DNA of 32,023 bases from contig NZ_JAAVUS010000018.1 in NCBI RefSeq assembly GCF_018449525.1, positions 1 through 32,023 on the forward strand. Direction: 5' to 3'. This DNA comes from Bradyrhizobium sp. dw_78 (lineage in GTDB: Bacteria > Pseudomonadota > Alphaproteobacteria > Rhizobiales > Xanthobacteraceae). Position numbers and translations under genes: made by a program. Every line of letters starts with the position of its first letter. Position 1 is the first letter of the stretch. The notes below the pieces were generated by a model. It searched no databases, was not told the origin of the DNA, and worked only from the letters and a program-made list of their open reading frames with translations. Shown one piece after another: positions 7,931 to 15,682 of the stretch.

Positions 7931-8107
7931 GCAAGTTTTATGCAAGCAGACAATCGCCCTGCGGGAACGTGATCTGACGCTGAAAGATCGCTGTTATGGG
8001 CTAATTGTTCCCAAATTCACGCAAATCGCTGCGGCATTGTCGGTTTGATGGGCGTTTCCAGCTCAGTTTTCAGGCAATCGTTTTTCCCGTGACGGCGAAA
8101 GCTCATC

Positions 8108-8146
8108 GGTAGTACAATTATCGAATCGGTGGACAATTGGACTACC
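8108..8146. promoter_or_regulatory. Putative MocR operator: 15-bp inverted repeat
   Basis: The left arm GGTAGTACAATTATC (8108-8122) and right arm GACAATTGGACTACC (8132-8146) are inverted with 13 of 15 pairs matching and a nine-base spacer. The dyad lies between the divergent MocR gene and the operon it probably controls. The sequence GTAGTACAATT from the left arm recurs exactly at 15301-15311 upstream of the second operon. MocR-family regulators usually bind repeated sites in such divergent gaps, so autoregulation plus operon control is likely. Confidence 0.6.
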
Positions 8147-8237
8147 CATACGGGCTATCCGCTGATGCTTGGCCTCAAATACCGGCTGCTCGATAGGAAT
8201 TGAGGATTCGGCTTTGACGGCCGATGAAAGGACGAGA

Positions 8238-9605
8238 ATGGGCTGGAAGCCGCGCATCTCCAATTCTGAGAAACCGAAATATCTCGCTTTTGTCGAAGCG
8301 CTGGAGGCCGATATCGCCAATGGCACCCTGAGGCATGGCGATCGCCTGCCCCCGCAGCGCGATATTGCCCAAGCGCTCGACGTGACGATTGCCACTGTAA
8401 CAAAGGCTTTTCGCGAGGCGATGCAACGAGGCATCGTAACCTCGCGGACGGGAAGCGGCACATTCGTTCGGGTAGGCGATGGAGGCGCCGAGTTCGAGCG
8501 CCCGCAGATAGACCTCAGCCTCAACACCGTCCCTTCGCGTCCGTCCAAGCCATTCCTGGATGCGGCGCTCGAGGAAATGGGTAGCCGTCATACCTCCGAT
8601 ACGCTCTGCGCCTATGAGCCGGCAACCGGCTCCGAGGCCCATCGAACCCTGATGGCGAAGTGGCTGAGGAAGCGTCAGCTATCGGTCGCTCCTTCGGACG
8701 TTGTTCTTACACACGGCGCCCAGCACGCCCTCGCTGCCTGTTTCTACGCGTTGGCGCATCGAGGTGACACCGTTCTCTGCGAACAATGGACTTATGCCGG
8801 GATCAGGCGCCTCGGCGATCTCAACCAGGTCAGGATCGAGGCCGTCGCGATGGACGAGCACGGGCTCGATCCCGCGGACCTCGCCAGGAAGCTCAAGAAA
8901 ACAGGCGCCAAGGTCGTTATCTGCACGGCGTCGGTGCAAAATCCGACAACCGCTTCCATGAGCGCCGAGCGGCGGCGTAAGATCGTAGCTGTGTGCAGGG
9001 ACAATTCCGCGGTCATCGTGGAAGACGACATCTACGGCATCCTGTCCGGCGATCCGCTTCCGCCATTGGCGGCTCTCGACCGCGAGGTCGTCATTCATAT
9101 CAGCAGCCTCTCCAAATGCATCGCGCCCGGCATTAGGCTCGGCACTATCGTGGCTTCGGAGCGGCTGCTCTCAACGCTGCAGAACGCACTGGTCGCCCTG
9201 CATTGGACCGCGCCATCCTTCTGGGTCGAAATGTTTGCCTTCATGATGGAAAGCGGGTCCGCTGACCGCTGCGTGACCGCGCACCAAAAAGAAGCCGCGC
9301 GCCGTCTTGGCATCTTCCGCGATGTGACCGGATTGAAGCCGTCAACCACCCTGCCCAGCTATCATATCTGGCAGGCCGTTCCGGAATCATGGCGGCTCGA
9401 TGATTTCATTTCGGAGCTTCTGACCCTGGGCGTTCGGGTCTCTCCCGGCCATCACTTCTCGGTGGACAGGCAAGCCGATCGTGACAACAATTTCATCAGG
9501 ATCTGCCTCGGCGGAGGAGACGGCACGGATCTGCTCAAGGAGCAGCTCTCCAAATTCCGTGCCGTCATCGGCGCCCGTCCACGGCTTTCCACGACAATCA
9601 CCTAG
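8238..9605 (+). CDS. MocR-family (GntR HTH plus aminotransferase-like) transcriptional regulator
   Basis: A 455-residue regulator with an N-terminal winged-helix GntR domain (about residues 13-78, including GDRLPPQRDIAQALDVTIAT) joined to a fold-type I aminotransferase domain. The PLP-binding lysine is Lys293 in ISSLSKCIAPG, with VEDDIYG providing the usual pyridine-contacting Asp. Proteins of this class sense PLP-bound amines or amino acids rather than catalyse. The ATG at 8238 has AAAGGA seven bases upstream; a TTG at 8169 would add 23 atypical residues and is rejected. It is divergent from the chaperonin/ABC/enamidase operon and convergent with the aminotransferase/Hyu operon, and a dyad motif upstream is shared with the latter's promoter. 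It is therefore the likely local controller, activator or repressor not known. Confidence 0.9.
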   Translation: MGWKPRISNSEKPKYLAFVEALEADIANGTLRHGDRLPPQRDIAQALDVTIATVTKAFREAMQRGIVTSRTGSGTFVRVGDGGAEFERPQIDLSLNTVPSRPSKPFLDAALEEMGSRHTSDTLCAYEPATGSEAHRTLMAKWLRKRQLSVAPSDVVLTHGAQHALAACFYALAHRGDTVLCEQWTYAGIRRLGDLNQVRIEAVAMDEHGLDPADLARKLKKTGAKVVICTASVQNPTTASMSAERRRKIVAVCRDNSAVIVEDDIYGILSGDPLPPLAALDREVVIHISSLSKCIAPGIRLGTIVASERLLSTLQNALVALHWTAPSFWVEMFAFMMESGSADRCVTAHQKEAARRLGIFRDVTGLKPSTTLPSYHIWQAVPESWRLDDFISELLTLGVRVSPGHHFSVDRQADRDNNFIRICLGGGDGTDLLKEQLSKFRAVIGARPRLSTTIT

Positions 9606-9655
9606 GCCAGAGCCCGGCTCCGAGAGAGGCCGCGTAAGGTGAAGGCGCAACTACC

Positions 9656-10381
9656 CTAGCTGGCGCTTGCCGGCACGAAGCGCCGGATGATGGCGTCAAT
9701 CACCGAACTGTTGCTGGTGACGACATTCACACCAAACAACGCCTCGAGTTCCTTCTTCGCTTCGAGCGAACGAAAATTCGTGCAGGAAACGAACAGGGTA
9801 TCGAACGATACGCCTTCAAGCTTTTCCTTGGCGAAGCGGACGATGTCGCCCGGCGTCGGGTCGGCCAGCTCGACATTGACGCTGATACCCATGCCGTGGG
9901 CCGCAACGATCTCCCGATTACCATTCTTGAGAGCGTCGGCGACCGAGCGGGTCAGATCCTCGATGTAGGGCGTGATGACCGCAATCCTGCGTGCATCGAT
10001 GCGCGCAAGCGCGTCAGACACCGAATTGACCACCCCGAGCGCGGGACAACCGGCCAACTCGCCGAGATTGCGACAGGTGGCTGCATCATATTCCAGGCCG
10101 AACAATGAGCCGGCGGAGGTACAGCCGAAAACGAGCAGATCTGGATTGACCGTCGCCAGGTCTTTCGCTGCCGGAGCCGCGTAATCCTCGATCATGCGGA
10201 TTTCGGCATCGCGGGTGGTTTCGACCAGAAACATCCGGTCAGTATGCACGGTGAAATGCTCACGCGGCAAGGCGCTATGCAGATCGTTCTCCATGATGGT
10301 GTTGGACGAAGGCACCAGCAACGCGATGCGTGTTCGCCGATCGCTCTTGGCCCGTCCGGAGGTCTTCTCACTCTGCGTCAT
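9656..10381 (-). CDS. Maleate isomerase / Asp-Glu racemase family enzyme
   Basis: A 241-residue cytosolic protein of the Asp/Glu racemase superfamily, nearest to maleate cis-trans isomerase and arylmalonate decarboxylase. The N-terminal IALLVPSSNTIMEND matches the maleate isomerase signature. Both catalytic cysteines are present: Cys87 in VFGCTSAGSL and Cys200 in VSCTNFRS. Arylmalonate decarboxylase lacks the first, so a cofactor-free two-cysteine isomerase or racemase is expected. The ATG at 10381 has GAAGGAG six bases upstream and overlaps the hyuB-like stop by 14 bases; the ATG at 10402 lacks such a site. It is the last gene of the aminotransferase/Hyu operon, 50 bases from the convergent MocR gene. 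Maleate isomerase would fit an aerobic nicotinate route and racemase would fit hydantoin-type chemistry; the sequence does not decide. Confidence 0.82.
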   Translation of the reverse strand: MTQSEKTSGRAKSDRRTRIALLVPSSNTIMENDLHSALPREHFTVHTDRMFLVETTRDAEIRMIEDYAAPAAKDLATVNPDLLVFGCTSAGSLFGLEYDAATCRNLGELAGCPALGVVNSVSDALARIDARRIAVITPYIEDLTRSVADALKNGNREIVAAHGMGISVNVELADPTPGDIVRFAKEKLEGVSFDTLFVSCTNFRSLEAKKELEALFGVNVVTSNSSVIDAIIRRFVPASAS

Positions 10382-11987
10382 TTGAACTCCTTCCCCATGC
10401 ACCGCCGCCGGCGGTGATCATTTCCAACTGGTCGCCCTTTGAAAGCTTGTGCGGTCCGCTCTTCGCCGGCAGCGGGCGAACCTTGCCATCCGCGCCGAGA
10501 TACGAGAATTTCGCGACGGCGCCGGCACCGCCGCCCGCAACCCCCTTCGCCGCCGAAAGGGTTCGCTCCCCGAGAATCGACGCTTCGACTCCATCGACGA
10601 GAACCTCGATCGCTTTCCGCACGCCTGCACCGCCACGATGGAGGCCAGTACCGCCGCTCTCCGTCACCAACTGATAGGCGGTGAAGCGGATCGGCATGGC
10701 CGCTTCGGCGGCTTCGATCGGAAGATTCATGGTATTGCCCATGTGTACCCGGATGCCACCGGCGCCCGGTCCGGCTGCGGTGGCTCCCGCCCCGCCTCCG
10801 ACCGTCTCATAGTGAACGAAGCGCCGGCTGGTGCGCGGATCGACACCGCCCAGCGTATAGACGCAGGCGGAACCATAGCTGCCGGCCGGAACCCGGTCAG
10901 GATAGGCCTTGGCGAGCGCCGCCAGAAGAATATCGACAATACGATTGGAGGTCTCGGTGTTGGCGGCCACGACCGGCGACGGATAGGCCGCATTCACGAT
11001 CGCACCTTCCGGAGCCACGATCTGGGCAACCTCATAGACACCATTATTGGGAGGAATCTCTCCGCCGGCCAGAGCCAGCAGCGTATAATAAACGGACGAC
11101 GCCGTGACCGCGAGCGGCGAGTTGACCGGACCTTTGACGCATGGCGACGAGCCGGTGAAATCCACCATGAAGGAGTCGCCCTTCTTCTCGATCCTCGCGC
11201 GGATGAGCGGCCGCGCATCCGGATCGATTCCGTCGCCATCAAGCATCTCTTCATGTTCAACGACGGCATCAGGCAGGCTTTCCAGCCGGCGGCGGACGAT
11301 CCGCTGTGAATAGGTCTGCGCGTCGGCCATCACCTCGGACAGAAGGTCCGCGCCATAGCGCCGGGCGAGTTCGCGCACGCGCAACTCCGCACGATGGGCA
11401 CCCGCAATCTGGGCGCGGAAATCACCGTGACGATCCTGCGGTACGCGAACATTGGCGAGGATAAGCGCGAGGATATCGGCGCGCGGCTCGTGTCCCTCGA
11501 TGATCAGCAGCGGAGGAATCCGAATCCCTTCCTTGAATATCTCGTCGGAAACGCTCGAACTGCCCGCGGCGATGCCGCCGACGTCGGGCCAGTGTACCCG
11601 GCTCAGGGAAAACCCGCAAAGCCGGTCTTCGTGGAAGATCGGCATGATCAGCGAGACATCGGGAAGATGCGTTCCGCCCGAATACGGATCATTCAAGATG
11701 ACGCCGTCGCCCGCTTTCCAGTTCTCGATCGGAAACGCGTCAAACGCAGCACGTACCGTGAATGGCGCCGCCCCCAAATGGACCGGAATGTCCCTGCCTT
11801 GCGCGACGACCTTGCCATGAGCATCCAGCAAGGCGCATGACAGATCGGCCGACAGACTGAGAAGCGGAGAAAATGAAGTTCGCATGACCACCGACTTCAT
11901 TTCGGCGCAGATCGCATACAGCGCGCTGCGAACGACCTCAAAGGTCACCGGATCGCGGTCAATAATGCTCTTGGACTGCGGAATCAT
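10368..11987 (-). CDS. hyuB: Hydantoinase B / oxoprolinase family subunit (HyuB-like)
   Basis: A 539-residue HyuB-family protein, normal length for the beta subunit of ATP-dependent hydantoinases and relatives (N-methylhydantoinase, 5-oxoprolinase C-half, caprolactamase, acetone carboxylase alpha). Typical segments are DPVTFEVVRSALYAICAEMK at about 11-30, the GRDIPVHLGA motif, NDPYSGGTHLPDV at about 98-110, and a C-terminal glycine-rich GGGAGATA stretch. It works as a complex with the HyuA-like ATPase encoded immediately upstream; the two overlap by ATGA (11984-11987). GGTGGG lies five bases before the ATG. Subunit pairs of this family cleave lactam or imide rings with ATP, but some are carboxylases. 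Ring opening is favoured here by the neighbouring amidohydrolase and aminotransferase. The exact substrate cannot be read. Confidence 0.9.
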   Translation of the reverse strand: MIPQSKSIIDRDPVTFEVVRSALYAICAEMKSVVMRTSFSPLLSLSADLSCALLDAHGKVVAQGRDIPVHLGAAPFTVRAAFDAFPIENWKAGDGVILNDPYSGGTHLPDVSLIMPIFHEDRLCGFSLSRVHWPDVGGIAAGSSSVSDEIFKEGIRIPPLLIIEGHEPRADILALILANVRVPQDRHGDFRAQIAGAHRAELRVRELARRYGADLLSEVMADAQTYSQRIVRRRLESLPDAVVEHEEMLDGDGIDPDARPLIRARIEKKGDSFMVDFTGSSPCVKGPVNSPLAVTASSVYYTLLALAGGEIPPNNGVYEVAQIVAPEGAIVNAAYPSPVVAANTETSNRIVDILLAALAKAYPDRVPAGSYGSACVYTLGGVDPRTSRRFVHYETVGGGAGATAAGPGAGGIRVHMGNTMNLPIEAAEAAMPIRFTAYQLVTESGGTGLHRGGAGVRKAIEVLVDGVEASILGERTLSAAKGVAGGGAGAVAKFSYLGADGKVRPLPAKSGPHKLSKGDQLEMITAGGGAWGRSSNDAE

Positions 11988-14059
11988 TGAAGCCCACCGG
12001 ATAGAGTTACGACCACCTGTCCATTGGACTCGATCCGTGCAGATTGCCCGGCGTGCAGCCAGACGGTTGCACCGGCATGCTCGATGATGGATGGCCCGGT
12101 GATCGTTCCTCCCGCCGCATCGCCAGCCGCGTAAACCGGTATCGTGGCTTCCCCGCCATCCCGCGCCAGAATTTTGACCATCCGCAGCGGGTCGGGCGCA
12201 CGGGTAGCCGGATCATGCCGCACGAAAATCCGGTCACCGCTGTGACCGAGATCGATGGTGGCGATGAGGCGGAGATTCACCAGTTGCACCTGCGCATCGG
12301 GAAGCTCAAACCCGTGTTCCCTGAGATAGAGCCCGCGAAATGTCCGCTCCACCTGTTCGGGCGACGGAAGCGCGTCATCGCCGTTGCCGGCCGGCACGCG
12401 CAGCTCGAACAACTGCCCGACGAAACGCGCTTCCAGTATTCTTTCAAAACGCGGGCGAGCGTGGCCCGCGGCTTCAGCGGAAAGAATGACATCTACCCGC
12501 TTCGCTAGCTGAGCGAAGCCAGAGGACAAATCGGCTTCATCGAGATCGCGCAAATTGCGCAGCAGGGTTTGCGTGACTTCGTGACGGATCGTTCCGAGCG
12601 TCGCGCCAAGCGCGCTGAACATGCCGGGATAAGGCGGCACGATGACTTCACTCGCGCCGATCTCCGCGCCGACGGCCGCGGCGTGCAGCGGCCCCGCGCC
12701 GCCGGAAGCGAGAAGCGCAAAATCGCGCGGGTCGAGCCCGCGCTGCGTGGTGGCGAGGCGGACCATCTCTGCCATGTTGGCAACGGCGATATCGATAATG
12801 GCATAGGCCGCGCGATCCACCGTCCAGCCGAGAGGATTTGCAATATGCTCGCGTACCGCTTCGACCGCGTATTCGCGATTGAAGCGGACTCCGGAATTGG
12901 CAAAAAGTTCAGCCGTCAGGGTGCCGATCACGGCATGGGCATCCGTGACCGTCGGAAGGCTTCCCCCCCGGGAATAGCAGGCGGGCCCGGGCACAGCGCC
13001 CGCACTTCTGGGGCCCACCTTGAGGACATGGGCCTCATTGATCCACGCGATCGAACCGCCTCCGGCGCCAATCTCGACGAGATCAAGAACGGCGCTGCGA
13101 ATCGCATAGCCGCCCACTTCGCGGCCGTCGACCAGCCGGTCGGCGTAGAACTCCGACACCATTTCGGGCTGGCCATTGCGAATCACGCCGGCTTTCGCAG
13201 TCGTACCGCCCATGTCGAAGGCGACCAGATTGGGCCGTCCCGTCGCCCGCGCAAAGGCGGCCGCGGCGGTCAGTTGCGCAGCCGGACCGGACTCGATCAA
13301 GTGAACCGGATAGCGCGATGCGTTTTCCGGAGAGGTGAGACCGCCATTGGACTTGACGATCATCAGGCGCTGGATGCCCCTGCTCCGCAGATCAAGATTC
13401 AGTTTCGAGACGTATTTGCCGACAGTCTGCCCAAGATAGGCGTTCACCAGGGTGGTGCTTGACCGCTCGTACTCGCGAAACTCAGGACATACATCGCCTG
13501 AGCGCGTGACAAAGACGCCCGGAAGCGCATCCTCGATTTCCGCGGCAAGTGCGCGCTCATGCGCGTCATTGACGTAGGAATGCAGAAAGCTGATCGCGAC
13601 AGCTTCGACGCCCGCATCCCGGAGCTTCTCGACGATACCCGATGTTTCGAGCGGGCGGACCACGGAGCCATCCGCGGCGACCCGCTCCGGAATATCGAAA
13701 CGAAGCTCCTTTGGCGCGAGCGGCTCGGATATCCGCACATCGAAGCTATAGAGGATCGGCCGGTCCTGACGGCGCAAGGCAACCACGTCGGAGAAGCCTG
13801 CGGTCGACAACAGCGCCGTCCGGCTTCCCCGCCTCTCGATCAACGTATTCGTACCCACCGTGGTCCCGTGACACACGACGGCGTCTTTTATCGTGACCGA
13901 CTGGGCGATTTTCTCGATGGCATCGACGACAGCCTTGCCGGGCTCCCCCGTCGAAGAGGGAACCTTGAACGCCGCAAGCAGGCTTCCGTTGCCGCTATCG
14001 AACACGATGGCGTCGGTAAAGGTGCCGCCGACATCGATGCCTATCAGAAGATCGCCCAT
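11984..14059 (-). CDS. hyuA: Hydantoinase A / oxoprolinase family ATPase subunit (HyuA-like)
   Basis: A 691-residue HyuA-family subunit with the ASKHA ATP-binding fold. The phosphate loop IGIDVGGTFTDAIVF is at about 6-20, CHGTTVGTNTLIERRG follows at about 63-78, the second phosphate motif AFDMGGTTAKAG is in the centre, and EIGAGGGSIAWIN comes after it. The length and order are those of ordinary N-methylhydantoinase A / acetone carboxylase beta proteins. It activates an amide or carboxyl oxygen by phosphorylation for the partner HyuB subunit. The gene follows the aminotransferase by 14 bases and overlaps hyuB by four, so the four genes form one operon. Its Shine-Dalgarno is weak, but the start is fixed by the immediate N-terminal family motif. 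Confidence 0.92.
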   Translation of the reverse strand: MGDLLIGIDVGGTFTDAIVFDSGNGSLLAAFKVPSSTGEPGKAVVDAIEKIAQSVTIKDAVVCHGTTVGTNTLIERRGSRTALLSTAGFSDVVALRRQDRPILYSFDVRISEPLAPKELRFDIPERVAADGSVVRPLETSGIVEKLRDAGVEAVAISFLHSYVNDAHERALAAEIEDALPGVFVTRSGDVCPEFREYERSSTTLVNAYLGQTVGKYVSKLNLDLRSRGIQRLMIVKSNGGLTSPENASRYPVHLIESGPAAQLTAAAAFARATGRPNLVAFDMGGTTAKAGVIRNGQPEMVSEFYADRLVDGREVGGYAIRSAVLDLVEIGAGGGSIAWINEAHVLKVGPRSAGAVPGPACYSRGGSLPTVTDAHAVIGTLTAELFANSGVRFNREYAVEAVREHIANPLGWTVDRAAYAIIDIAVANMAEMVRLATTQRGLDPRDFALLASGGAGPLHAAAVGAEIGASEVIVPPYPGMFSALGATLGTIRHEVTQTLLRNLRDLDEADLSSGFAQLAKRVDVILSAEAAGHARPRFERILEARFVGQLFELRVPAGNGDDALPSPEQVERTFRGLYLREHGFELPDAQVQLVNLRLIATIDLGHSGDRIFVRHDPATRAPDPLRMVKILARDGGEATIPVYAAGDAAGGTITGPSIIEHAGATVWLHAGQSARIESNGQVVVTLSGGLQ

Positions 14060-14073
14060 GATCTGTCAGACAA

Positions 14074-15204
14074 TCAGATTGCGGATACCGCGTCGATTTC
14101 TTTCAGCGCCCACACCAGGCGATCCATGTGCTTCTTGAGGCTGAAATCGCTTCGCAGGAAGCGCTTCCCAAGCCCGCGGAACGACACGGAACCGTCCTTC
14201 ACGATCACACCGCGCTTCAACAACTCGTCGAAGACCTTGGTCGAATCCAGTTCGGCATCGAGAACTTCGAGCAGGAAAAAATTGCTGCGGGAATTCGGCA
14301 CCATCCGGAAGCGGTTGAGGCCGGCGAGTTCGCGATAAAGATAGTCGCGCATTTCGGCGATCATCGCGACCGTCCGATCGACATGCTCATCATCGTCCAG
14401 GGCGGCAATTCCGGCCTCGACCTGCATGGCGCCCAGGTTCCAGGTGGGCTTGATGTTGAGCAGCGGCGTGATCAGTTCCTTGTTCGCTGCGATGCCGAAG
14501 CCAAGGCGCAAACCGGCGAGTCCAAAAGCCTTGGAGAAGGTTCGCAGCACAATCAGGTTCGGGTAGTCGCGGGTCAAATGCATCGAACCCGCAGTCTGCG
14601 TGAAGTGGATATAAGCCTCATCCAGCACGACCAGCGTCTGATCGCCAGCCGCCTCACACACCGCCCTGATCTCGTTCTCCGACATGAGACGCCCGCTCGG
14701 GCTATGCGGGTTGGTCAGGAACGCGATCTTCGGCGAGACGTCCTTCAAGGTCTTGATGTAGGTGTCGATCACGAAATCGAAGTCCGGCCCCATCGGCACG
14801 CCGACGGCAACCCGTCCTTCGTTCTCGGCAAACATGTGATAGATCGGGAAGCACGGTTCATACATCAGAACCTTGTCGCCCTGTTGCGCATAAGCCCGCA
14901 GGATGAACGCAATGACCTCGGTTTCGCCGGAGCCGCATACGACACAGTCGGGCTCGAAGCCGTATTTTTTCGCAATCGCCGCGCGCAGGGCCTGCGAGGT
15001 CCATTCCGGGTAGAGAGACAGCCTCGACTGCCCCTTTTCAACAGCAGCGAAAGCTTTTGGCGATGGCCCGAAAGGATTTTCCGCGGAGCCGAGCTTGGCT
15101 ATGTCGGCAGGAGCAATGCCGAACTTCTGCGCCACGTACTCGCTTGATAGACCGGGCGTGTAAGGCTCGTTCTCTACGAGCGCTCGGGTCGCAACGCTGA
15201 CCAT
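14074..15204 (-). CDS. PLP-dependent class I/II aminotransferase (HisC-like)
   Basis: A 376-residue fold-type I aminotransferase resembling histidinol-phosphate / aromatic aminotransferases. Landmarks are KLGSAENPFGPSP near the N-terminus, the SGETEVIAF phosphate region, NPHSPSGR, the VLDEAYIHF Asp-Glu-Ala-Tyr motif, and the PLP-lysine Lys225 in LRTFSKAFGLAGLRLGF. The ATG at 15204 has AAGGAA eight bases upstream and gives a normal N-terminus; the ATG at 15276 would add 24 residues, run through the presumed promoter, and is rejected. It opens the operon with HyuA, HyuB and the isomerase, not a his operon, so a catabolic role is likely, for example transamination of the amino acid released by ring opening. 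The amino donor is unknown. Confidence 0.88.
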   Translation of the reverse strand: MVSVATRALVENEPYTPGLSSEYVAQKFGIAPADIAKLGSAENPFGPSPKAFAAVEKGQSRLSLYPEWTSQALRAAIAKKYGFEPDCVVCGSGETEVIAFILRAYAQQGDKVLMYEPCFPIYHMFAENEGRVAVGVPMGPDFDFVIDTYIKTLKDVSPKIAFLTNPHSPSGRLMSENEIRAVCEAAGDQTLVVLDEAYIHFTQTAGSMHLTRDYPNLIVLRTFSKAFGLAGLRLGFGIAANKELITPLLNIKPTWNLGAMQVEAGIAALDDDEHVDRTVAMIAEMRDYLYRELAGLNRFRMVPNSRSNFFLLEVLDAELDSTKVFDELLKRGVIVKDGSVSFRGLGKRFLRSDFSLKKHMDRLVWALKEIDAVSAI

Positions 15205-15275
15205 CTGTGTCGTTCCTTGATTATGGTGATTAACTGCGGGGTAAATCGACTGGCATCCTTGAGACACCATCGTCA

Positions 15276-15311
15276 TGTACCATTACAATAATAATGTACA
15301 GTAGTACAATT
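15276..15311 (-). promoter_or_regulatory. Operator region of the aminotransferase/Hyu operon
   Basis: An imperfect dyad, TGTAC-C-ATTA (15276-15285) against TAATGTACA (15292-15300), with one bulged base, is followed directly by GTAGTACAATT (15301-15311). The latter is identical to 11 bases of the left arm of the 8108-8146 dyad beside the MocR gene. It lies about 75-110 bases upstream of the aminotransferase start. Shared control by the same MocR regulator is the simplest reading. Confidence 0.5.
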
Positions 15312-15327
15312 TCATAAATATACATAA

Positions 15328-15339
15328 GCGTAATTACGC
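15328..15339. promoter_or_regulatory. Perfect 12-bp palindrome upstream of the aminotransferase operon
   Basis: GCGTAATTACGC is a perfect palindrome 17 bases beyond the MocR-like motif and about 125 bases upstream of the aminotransferase start. It could be a second regulator site. There is no T-run and it is too short to be a terminator. Its function is unknown. Confidence 0.35.
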
Positions 15340-15453
15340 CTGCTGATGGCCGGTGGTTGCCCTTCCACGCTGATTTTGATCGGCCGTTATCGCCATTGCC
15401 CGATGAGTTACTCCGCCTTCCTGCTAGAAAAGTCCTTTGAAATATCGCAGGAA

Positions 15454-15473
15454 TTCGGCTCTTTTGAGCCGAA
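15454..15473 (-). terminator. Hairpin downstream of the FAD oxidoreductase gene
   Basis: TTCGGCTC (15454-15461) and GAGCCGAA (15466-15473) form an 8-bp stem with a four-base loop, about 210 bases downstream of the oxidoreductase stop. On the minus strand the stem is followed by AATTCC rather than a T-run, so a factor-independent terminator is only a weak possibility. Confidence 0.3.
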
Positions 15474-15682
15474 ATTTGAGGTTGGCGACCTTCACGCCTG
15501 TAAGGCGCGGCGTTTGGATACGGACCTCTCTGAGTTCGCCAACTGCAACCCCTCGCCACCTTGCGAGACCGCCTTATATGGTGAAACGGGCGTTCTAAGA
15601 TCGCGACAAGCGGTCTGCGCTGCACAAGCGGAAGCCGCCGACGATTGCATCACCTGGTTGCGGCGAAACTGCCGGACTGCAT

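Larger units (their letters stand above)
7773..8237. other. Divergent intergenic region between the chaperonin operon and mocR
   Basis: A gap of 465 bases, AT-richer than its surroundings, without a convincing gene other than the possible leader ORF listed separately. It must hold the promoters for the minus-strand seven-gene operon and for the plus-strand MocR gene. A minus-strand -10-like TAATAC lies at 7914-7909, inside or beside an operator-like half-site (7915-7930). A 39-bp dyad (8108-8146) lies about 90 bases before the MocR start. Bases 7940-8100 show nothing I can name. Confidence 0.6.
15205..15682. other. Gene-free intergenic region with regulatory palindromes
   Basis: A gap of 478 bases between the aminotransferase start and the end of the FAD oxidoreductase gene, both on the minus strand. 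The segment 15270-15345 is very AT-rich and carries several palindromes that are probably the promoter/operator of the aminotransferase/Hyu operon. A hairpin at 15454-15473 may end the upstream oxidoreductase transcript. Open frames in this gap run across the regulatory segment or into the oxidoreductase gene and resemble no family I know. Bases 15480-15680 show nothing I can support. Confidence 0.6.

Noticed and set aside
9610..9620. GAGCCCGGCTC palindrome between the convergent mocR and isomerase genes as a terminator
   Set aside because: It has a one-base centre, so it cannot form a hairpin with a loop of that full stem, and no T-run follows on either strand.
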